From NCBI GenBank assembly GCA_030427835.1, contig JAUICN010000009.1:111617-175616 (forward strand): a DNA stretch of 64,000 nt. Reading direction: 5' to 3'. Below the pieces are notes generated by a model, which saw nothing but the letters and a program-made list of their open reading frames with translations, was not told where the DNA came from and did not search any database. Source of the stretch: Polyangia bacterium (lineage in GTDB: Bacteria > Myxococcota_A > Polyangia > Polyangiales > JAUICN01). Of this stretch, positions 58,276-64,000 are shown piece by piece. Made by a program: the position numbers and the translations under genes. Position 1 is the first letter of the stretch. Every line of letters starts with the position of its first letter.

Positions 58276-60408
58276 ATGGGGTCCGTTGGACGGGCGCTGG
58301 CCCTTTGCAGCGTGCCGGTGGCCTTCAGTATGTGGGTCGCGGGGTTCCCTGGGAACGCCCTTGCCCAGTCTGCTAGCCGCAGTGCCACAGGTGGGGCTTC
58401 TCACGGCGGCCGCGCATCGACGCTGCCAGGGGTTTCTCCGGTGCGTGACGCGGCGGCCCTTCGGTCGGGGGCGCACCTGGTGGTGGGGGCCGGCCACGGG
58501 GAGCCCTCGCGCTTCATGAACACCCTGGTGGCGGCCCTGCCCCGGACGTTGCGGTCCATGGGGGAAGCCACGGTTTCCCCTTCCGATGCGGCCCACCTGT
58601 TTGGGGAGCAACACTCGTTTGTCGCCCCTGAGTTTGGGGATCGGGATCTCAAGTGGCTGCACCAATGCAACGATTCGGCGCTGGTTCCCGTGGCTGCGGA
58701 GGAAGATGCCTACGCCAAAACGCGTGGGGAGATCTGCTGGGCCCGTGCCCGGGAGTGGATGCCCACCATCAATCACCATTCGGCCCGTGCCCGGGCGGCC
58801 CACCACAGCTGCTTTTACATGGTTCGCGCGCTTCTGCACATGGGGCGTCGGTCCGATGGGTTGGCGCAGGCCCGGGAATGCAACCGCACGATTCCGGATC
58901 TTCGCCCGGCCGGCAACCTGCACCCGCCCAACGTGCAGCGTGTGTTTCGGCGGGCCCAGGCCCTGAACCGCGCCGAGGCGGTGGCAAGCCTCACCATTCA
59001 CAGCAAGCCCTCCCAGTGCACGGCCTACATCGACGGGCGGGAACGGGGCACCACACCCTACGTGTGGCAACGGGCCATGCGTGGCAACCACCACGTGGAG
59101 GTCACGTGCCCGCCCCAGGAGGGGCACACCGAAAACACCTGGAGCCGGGTACACAGGGTGCACATCGATGAGGTGCCCAAGGCCGTGTACGTGGACATGC
59201 GGTTTGATCGGGATGTGCGTTTCGAAGACCAGTTCGTGCGGATGGTGTACCCCACCGAGCAGGAAGAGGATTCCTTGCGCCATGCGGATTCCCTGTACCT
59301 GGCCCGCACCCTTGGGGTCGGCCACCTCTGGGTCGTCTCGGCCATACCCCACGACGGGCTCCAGGTGGATTACATGGATTTGCAAACGGGCCGGGTGACG
59401 GCCACGGGGTATTTCCCCGATTTCTTTGGCAGCCAAAACCTCATGAACATCATGACCCGTTGGGTGGACGAGGGAAGTGTGGAAATCCTGCCCGGGGTCC
59501 CGGGTGCGCCCAATCGCACCCGTTGGGTGCTGCCCAGCCTGGATTTTCGGGACAACCGCTACGACACCCACATTGGGGCTGACGCGCCGGTGTCGATGCA
59601 GCCCGTGGAAACCTGGCGGGCCACCGCGCCCATGGAGGCCCTTTCCATGCCTGTGGCTGAGTATTTCGGGTACATGGAGGGTGTGGGCGTGGGCCAGGGC
59701 GGGGGTCCCAGCTTTCTGGTCAACCGCATCAGCCTGCGCCCGTACCTGCAGAAACTCCAGGCCCAGGGCAGCGACGAACTTTCGGAGGCCGAGGCGTCTT
59801 CCACCGGATCGCCCGAACGGCGGGGCCGATCTCGCCGGCAGTCCCGGGCGCAACGGCGTCACGCCGATCGATCAGGCTCGGCCGATTCCAGTTCCACCGC
59901 GTTTGCCGGCATGGCCCTGGGGTTGGGTGCCGCTGCCACGGTGGGCACCTGGGTGGTCTGGCGCGATCGGTACGACAACTACCGGGAGGACGAAACCCGC
60001 CTGCTCTACGGCACCCTCGCTCTTAGCAGCATGGCCCTGGGCAGCTGGGGGGTGGCCGGCCTGCTCGGCGGCATGGCCCGGGATTACCGGGATCAGGGGC
60101 ACCCCACGCCGGCCTGGGCCTGGGCCGTGGGTGGCGTGGGTGCGGTGTCCCTTGGGCTGGGTGTACATGCTGCCTTCCAGGACAATTTCGTTTGTCTACA
60201 AATCGAAGAGACCGGCCCATGCACGAAGGTGCGGGCCAATGCGGGCCGGGCCTGGGGCTACTTTGCCGTGGCGGCGCCCCTGCTTACGGTGCCGTTGAGG
60301 TTTGTCCTTCAAAAAGGTGGGCTGCAAAAAGGTGAGCTGGGTGACAGCAGCGTCACGGTTTCAGCAACGGCGGGCGGCGGCCAATTGCTGTGGAATGGAA
60401 GGTTCTAA
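58276..60408 (+). CDS. PEGA-domain protein with C-terminal membrane helices
   Basis: A 710-aa exported protein. ATG 58276 gives a signal peptide ending G-N-A-L-A-Q; the frame is open to 58048. The N-terminal region (about 50-270) has TPR-like helices (A-R-A-R-A-A-H-H-S-C-F-Y-M-V-R-A-L-L). A PEGA domain follows (S-K-P-S-Q-C-T-A-Y-I-D-G-R-E-R-G-T-T-P), with an all-beta region behind it. Near the C-terminus an Arg/Ser-rich segment precedes about three helices and a short tail. PEGA domains are surface-associated in related bacteria. The next gene starts immediately after its TAA, so the two are translationally coupled. Confidence 0.75.
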   Translation: MGSVGRALALCSVPVAFSMWVAGFPGNALAQSASRSATGGASHGGRASTLPGVSPVRDAAALRSGAHLVVGAGHGEPSRFMNTLVAALPRTLRSMGEATVSPSDAAHLFGEQHSFVAPEFGDRDLKWLHQCNDSALVPVAAEEDAYAKTRGEICWARAREWMPTINHHSARARAAHHSCFYMVRALLHMGRRSDGLAQARECNRTIPDLRPAGNLHPPNVQRVFRRAQALNRAEAVASLTIHSKPSQCTAYIDGRERGTTPYVWQRAMRGNHHVEVTCPPQEGHTENTWSRVHRVHIDEVPKAVYVDMRFDRDVRFEDQFVRMVYPTEQEEDSLRHADSLYLARTLGVGHLWVVSAIPHDGLQVDYMDLQTGRVTATGYFPDFFGSQNLMNIMTRWVDEGSVEILPGVPGAPNRTRWVLPSLDFRDNRYDTHIGADAPVSMQPVETWRATAPMEALSMPVAEYFGYMEGVGVGQGGGPSFLVNRISLRPYLQKLQAQGSDELSEAEASSTGSPERRGRSRRQSRAQRRHADRSGSADSSSTAFAGMALGLGAAATVGTWVVWRDRYDNYREDETRLLYGTLALSSMALGSWGVAGLLGGMARDYRDQGHPTPAWAWAVGGVGAVSLGLGVHAAFQDNFVCLQIEETGPCTKVRANAGRAWGYFAVAAPLLTVPLRFVLQKGGLQKGELGDSSVTVSATAGGGQLLWNGRF

Positions 60409-61617
60409 ATGCCGGTGTTCAAACAACAAAGATCCGTTAAGCTGCCCCCCGTGCGGGTTTCATTTCGATTCAGAGGGTTGGCGGCGTTTTGTCTGCCTGT
60501 GCTGTGTTCTGTAGTGGGTGCGGTGTGCGCGGCGGGTGCCTGGGCGGCAGGGGCGTCGGTGGCGCGGGCGGATCGGATTGTGGTTCGAGGGTCGGTGGAT
60601 GCCGCACAGGTGGATGCTGAGGTGTTCACGCGGGTGCAGCATTCCATGGAGCGCGCGTTGAGCTCTTCGGGGCATACGCCCGTGGTGTTGGGTGCGATTA
60701 TGGAGCAGCGGGACCACGGCATACCGGAGGCACTCTCCTCCTGCGCCGATACGGACTGCGCGCCTGAGTTGTTAAAGCAAGTGCCGGCCGATGCCATGGT
60801 GCTTGTTTCGTTGTGGCCTGCGGTGGAAGGTCGGGGCGCGGCCACCGATGGCCCGTTTGTCTTGACGCTCACAGGGCTGGATGCCCACGGCGGCCGAGTG
60901 GACGAAACCCTGGGCCAAGCTGAAGAAAATACTGGGGATTCTGAGGACGAAAAAATCGACCCCGGTGTGCCCATGGAAGAGATGCTGGAGAAGATCCCGG
61001 GGCTTGTGGACAAGGTGTTACACGCCATGGACATAAGCGCCGGCCCCTGGCTCCAGGTCAACGGTACGCCCGTGGGTGCGTTCGTCTACGTGGACGGCAG
61101 CAGCCGCTTCGTGGGCACGGTACCCTGCAAAGTCCGCCTCGCTCCCGGCGATCACCGGATTCGTGTCGCCGCCGTAGACCGCGAAGAAACCACCCAAACC
61201 ATCACCTTGATGGATGACCCCTCCCACATTGAAGTGATGGAGGTCGCCCTGGTGAAGGTGGGTGCAAAGGCGGAGGTGGATGAAGCAGCTGCCAAGCCAA
61301 GCGCCCGCGGTGGCGTCCCTTGGGATTACATCATCGGCGGAGCCCTCATCGCCGCATCGGTTCCGATGGTTGCAACCTCTGTTCGAACGGGCTTGCAGCA
61401 CGGTGAGTGCATCAGTGGTGATTGCACAACGCCCGGCGGTCTTCGGGAAGAGGCGTTCTTTGGACCGATGGCGATAGGGGTAGGCATTGCAGGTCTGCTT
61501 GTTGCCGGTGGAGGAGCGTACTTCTTGGTAGCGCGTCCGGTGAGAGGCTCGCCCGTCACGGTTCAACCCGCAGTTTCCAATACGTCTGCATCGATTCACA
61601 TCAAGGGGACCTTCTAA
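60409..61617 (+). CDS. Second PEGA-domain protein of the operon
   Basis: A 402-aa exported protein with the same general plan as the upstream one but shorter. A signal segment (about residues 22-52) is followed by an alpha/beta domain (I-V-V-R-G-S-V-D, a V-V-L-G strand, D-C-A-P-E-L-L-K-Q), an acidic linker, a PEGA-type domain (G-A-F-V-Y-V-D-G-S-S-R-F-V-G-T-V-P) and two C-terminal helices flanking a Cys-bearing loop. ATG 60409 abuts the previous stop, and the following lipoprotein starts 1 bp after its own stop. A cell-envelope role is inferred. Confidence 0.75.
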   Translation: MPVFKQQRSVKLPPVRVSFRFRGLAAFCLPVLCSVVGAVCAAGAWAAGASVARADRIVVRGSVDAAQVDAEVFTRVQHSMERALSSSGHTPVVLGAIMEQRDHGIPEALSSCADTDCAPELLKQVPADAMVLVSLWPAVEGRGAATDGPFVLTLTGLDAHGGRVDETLGQAEENTGDSEDEKIDPGVPMEEMLEKIPGLVDKVLHAMDISAGPWLQVNGTPVGAFVYVDGSSRFVGTVPCKVRLAPGDHRIRVAAVDREETTQTITLMDDPSHIEVMEVALVKVGAKAEVDEAAAKPSARGGVPWDYIIGGALIAASVPMVATSVRTGLQHGECISGDCTTPGGLREEAFFGPMAIGVGIAGLLVAGGGAYFLVARPVRGSPVTVQPAVSNTSASIHIKGTF

Positions 61618-61618
61618 T

Positions 61619-62476
61619 ATGAAACGCCTGTTCGCCTTCGGCGCAATCAACATCCTTCTTTGCGTATCTTCCAGCTGCGTCATCACAAAGTCGAAGGGCA
61701 GTGCCGACGCTGGGGTGAACATGGACAGCACGTTGGCAGACGGATCCACCGACGCCGGCCCCTGTGGCGGCTGCAGTGGTGCAACGCCTCTGTGTGACAC
61801 CGTGAGTAACACGTGCGTTGCGTGTCTGACGAATGCCGATTGTACGGATGTCGCAGCATCCGTTTGCAATGCAGGTGTTTGCGGTGGATGTGCCGACAAC
61901 ACAGGCTGCAGTCATCTCGCAGGGGTGCCTGTGTGTGACACTGCTGACAGCACTTGCGTGGAGTGCACAACGGCGACCGAGTCCACGAATTGCTCGGGTA
62001 ACTCCTGCAACCCCACAACCCGTGAATGTACGACGACTGCAGTCGGTTCATTGGGGGTGTGTGAAACCTGCGTTTCAGATACCGAGTGTACCCAAGGCGG
62101 AGGCAGTCTTAAGTGTGTGGGTACTGATTTTTCCATGAGTTTTCACGGGAACTACTGCCTTAGGGAAGCGTCAGGAAGCTGTTCTTCTCCTTACGATAAC
62201 CCTGCATCTGCGACCAGCATTGGTGGCGTCGTTGCGACGTACTGTTTTCCGCCGCCTAAGGCAACCTGTGAATCAGTGATTGACTACAATACTACTTGCA
62301 ATGCGGATTCGGATTGTGGCGCGTCTGGGGTCGCAGACGGATTGTGCCGTAGCAATAGTCTTGAAGACAAGTGCACATACGTTTGTTCATCAACTACTCA
62401 CTGCAGCGGTCTAAGCTGTAGTACCGAGAGTACCCGCTATTGTTGCACCGGTGGATCTGGTGCGGGGTGTCCTTAG
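61619..62476 (+). CDS. Cys-rich lipoprotein, first of three paralogues
   Basis: A 285-aa lipoprotein with lipobox V-S-S-S-C. Directly after the anchor is an acidic linker (V-N-M-D-S-T-L-A-D-G-S-T-D-A-G) and then P-C-G-G-C-S-G-A-T-P-L-C-D-T. This is followed by repeated Cys modules (C-V-A-C-L-T-N-A-D-C, C-V-E-C-T-T-A-T-E) like those of the MopE-type protein at 4.8 kb. About 36 Cys suggest many disulfides. It is coupled to the PEGA genes. Function unknown; probably surface-exposed. Confidence 0.75.
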   Translation: MKRLFAFGAINILLCVSSSCVITKSKGSADAGVNMDSTLADGSTDAGPCGGCSGATPLCDTVSNTCVACLTNADCTDVAASVCNAGVCGGCADNTGCSHLAGVPVCDTADSTCVECTTATESTNCSGNSCNPTTRECTTTAVGSLGVCETCVSDTECTQGGGSLKCVGTDFSMSFHGNYCLREASGSCSSPYDNPASATSIGGVVATYCFPPPKATCESVIDYNTTCNADSDCGASGVADGLCRSNSLEDKCTYVCSSTTHCSGLSCSTESTRYCCTGGSGAGCP

Positions 62477-62507
62477 CGGCGTTTTTTGCGTTTGAACTAG
62501 TAGGTCA

Positions 62508-63428
62508 ATGAATCCCACCGACACAATAGCAATGATGCCTTCCAAAACGACGTCCTGGCTGTTGTTTTCGAGGTGTGTCCCTCCCGCTCTACTGGTGCTG
62601 TTGTTCTTGGGCGGATGCCTGACGACGAAGACCGTGAGTCGTCCGGATTCTGATGCTTACGTAGATGCCGGAGTGAACATGGACAGCACCCTGGCAGACG
62701 GATCCTCCGACGCCGGCCCCTGTGGCGGATGTTCCGGTGCAACTCCGGTGTGCAATACGGTCACCACAAGCTGCGTAGCTTGTTTGGCCAGTTCAGATTG
62801 TGCGGGAAGCGCACCCGTGTGTGACACGTCTTCCAACACGTGCGTGCAATGTCTTGCGGATCTGGACTGTTCCGCCATTTCTGCCACTCCCGTCTGTGAC
62901 GAGCCATCCCAAACCTGCGTGGAGTGCACGGCTGATACGGAAGCCCAGGAGTGCGGCACGAAGTCCTGCCGTCTCAGTGATTTTACGTGTACCAGTACCG
63001 ACCGCGCCAGCCTAGGCACCTGCGATTCCTGTGAAGCCGACAGCGAGTGCTCAAATGGGAAATGTGTGGTTCACACCTTTGGCACGACCCCACTCGGCCC
63101 GTACTGTTTTGCGGAGCAGGCAACCGCTGGCTGTGGTGATACTAACATGTCCATGCGACCCTACCGAAACCCTACCATTCTTACGAGTATTGATGGTCAA
63201 TCCAGCACGTACTGTATGCCCCCTACATCGACGACGTGTCAGGGCATTTCAGATACGCAGAATGTGGCATGCACGGTTGACACAGATTGTGGCGAGACTG
63301 GCTTGGCAGATGGATACTGTCCTTCGGGTGGTAGCGGGGCAGGGTTTTGCACGTATTTGTGTGGCGGGGGGCTTGACTGCTCCAGTGTTCTTTCATGCGG
63401 AGACTCACCTCTTCATTGCCGGCCGTAG
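62508..63428 (+). CDS. Cys-rich lipoprotein, second paralogue
   Basis: A 306-aa lipoprotein with lipobox F-L-G-G-C. It shares the V-N-M-D-S-T-L-A-D-G-S-S-D-A-G-P-C-G-G-C-S-G-A-T-P block and the C-V-E-C-T-A-D-T-E module with its neighbours, then diverges. ATG 62508 is given; two in-frame ATG codons eight and nine codons later may be the real start. It sits 31 bp behind the first paralogue, with GC lower than the left part of the window. Confidence 0.75.
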   Translation: MNPTDTIAMMPSKTTSWLLFSRCVPPALLVLLFLGGCLTTKTVSRPDSDAYVDAGVNMDSTLADGSSDAGPCGGCSGATPVCNTVTTSCVACLASSDCAGSAPVCDTSSNTCVQCLADLDCSAISATPVCDEPSQTCVECTADTEAQECGTKSCRLSDFTCTSTDRASLGTCDSCEADSECSNGKCVVHTFGTTPLGPYCFAEQATAGCGDTNMSMRPYRNPTILTSIDGQSSTYCMPPTSTTCQGISDTQNVACTVDTDCGETGLADGYCPSGGSGAGFCTYLCGGGLDCSSVLSCGDSPLHCRP

Positions 63429-63449
63429 ACTTGATCTAACGTAAATCCA

Positions 63450-63892
63450 ATGGACCATATTCGAACAGTTGTAACAGCATCTTCTCAGAGGGTGTTTTTG
63501 CAGGTTTTTGCATGGTGTGACCCTTCGTTTTTACTGATGTTGTTGTTCTTGGGTGGGTGTTTGACTACCAAAACTGTGAGTCTCCCGGATTCTGACGTTC
63601 ATGTTGATGCTGGCATGTCAGACGCCCAATCTGACGGCACCGTGGGGCCTTGCGGGGGCTGCTCCGGTGCGACGCCGTTGTGCGATACTGCGAATGAGAT
63701 TTGTGTAGCTTGCTTGCAGAACAGTGACTGTACTAGCGCCGGTGCTTCTGTTTGCAGTTCGGGAATGTGTATTGGTTGCAGTGGTAACAACGATTGCTCT
63801 CATCTCACAGGGGTGCCTGCTTGTGATACTGCTGACAGCACATGTGTGGAATGTACGATTGCCACTGAGTCCGCGAACTGCGGCCTCAAGTC
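63450..63892 (+). pseudogene. Cys-rich lipoprotein, third paralogue, interrupted by an IS element
   Basis: About 148 codons remain: lipobox F-L-G-G-C, the V-G-P-C-G-G-C-S-G-A-T-P-L-C-D-T block and modules up to C-V-E-C-T-I-A-T-E-S-A-N-C-G-L-K-S. Paralogue two continues K-S-C at this point, but here the sequence turns into an IS terminal repeat, so the reading frame downstream is not lipoprotein sequence. The rest of the gene presumably lies beyond the element, outside the window. Confidence 0.75.
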
Positions 63893-64000
63893 TGGAGTGG
63901 TCTCGAAAAAGTGGACACCTAAACTGAAAGGAGAGGTGTTCGATGAATGGATCTGGAAAAAGATACACGGCGGAGTTTCGTGAGGAAGCGGTTCGACTGA
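63893..64000 (+). mobile_element. IS3-family insertion sequence, left end
   Basis: The element appears to begin TGGAGTGGTCTCG at 63893, with an end starting TG as is usual in IS3-family elements. The start of an OrfA gene follows 50 bp later. The right end and target duplication lie outside the window. It inserted into the third Cys-rich lipoprotein gene. Confidence 0.75.
63943..64000 (+). CDS. IS3-family transposase OrfA, N-terminal fragment
   Basis: Nineteen codons are visible: M-N-G-S-G-K-R-Y-T-A-E-F-R-E-E-A-V-R-L. K-R-Y-T-x-E-F-R-x-E-A-V is the conserved opening of IS3-type OrfA helix-turn-helix proteins. GGAGAGG lies just upstream as ribosome site. The gene continues past the window edge. 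Confidence 0.85.
   Translation, partial: MNGSGKRYTAEFREEAVRL

Noticed and set aside
1..64000. tRNA, rRNA or tmRNA genes
   Set aside because: No stretch with the conserved arms or a CCA end was recognised by reading; a covariance-model search would be needed to exclude them.

Overview
The window reads as a high-GC chromosomal segment of a deltaproteobacterium-like organism, most plausibly Myxococcota or a relative. This is inferred from gene content: many lipoproteins with D-A-G-rich linkers and MopE-type Cys motifs, PEGA-domain proteins, a large Ser/Thr kinase, a PP2C-like protein, a Gld-type ABC system and an AddAB-like nuclease. Gene density is high, both strands are used in short operons, GTG starts are common, and several convergent genes overlap at their stop codons. 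I saw no rRNA, tRNA or CRISPR array.

Left third (1-27.5 kb): a partial membrane protein, an MFS transporter, a degenerate PP2C-like protein, asparagine synthetase, a MopE-type lipoprotein, a four-gene Gld-like ABC cassette (ATPase, permease, GldG-like, DUF4340), a POT transporter, a 1118-aa protein with a C-terminal kinase domain and a small companion, a degenerate class III cyclase-like protein, an NhaC antiporter, a single-domain response regulator, HtpG, a lipoprotein, spermidine synthesis (speH-speE), a metallo-beta-lactamase-fold hydrolase and a phosphate transport pair (PhoU-like/DUF47 plus PiT).

Middle (27.6-49.8 kb): an SGNH-MBOAT-SGNH O-acyl transfer cluster, Ppx/GppA, a MATE pump, two methyltransferases, mltG, ruvX and glucokinase. 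Then comes a minus-strand run smpB - small gene - addB-like - addA-like - lipoprotein. Between smpB and a comF-like gene sits a foreign-looking toxin-antitoxin remnant (N-terminally truncated DUF4258-like toxin, intact MqsA/HTH-type antitoxin, strong promoter with a palindromic operator). It is flanked by an exact 33-bp copy of the comF 3' end.

Right end (49.8-64 kb): three unrecognised lipoproteins (two are paralogues sharing a 65-bp stretch of identical DNA), proA-rsfS-rlmH, a membrane-anchored hypothetical, a RAYT/Y1-type transposase homologue whose HUH motif has become R-V-R, and an apparent operon of two PEGA proteins and three Cys-rich lipoproteins. The last lipoprotein is cut by an IS3-family element running off the window.

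The most unusual theme is short tandem duplication. Units of 5-21 bp are repeated across stop codons at gene ends (rlmH, the MBOAT gene, the class I methyltransferase gene). In-frame 12-15 bp repeats sit inside otherwise conserved enzymes (ComF, AddA, the GldG-like protein, an SGNH protein).
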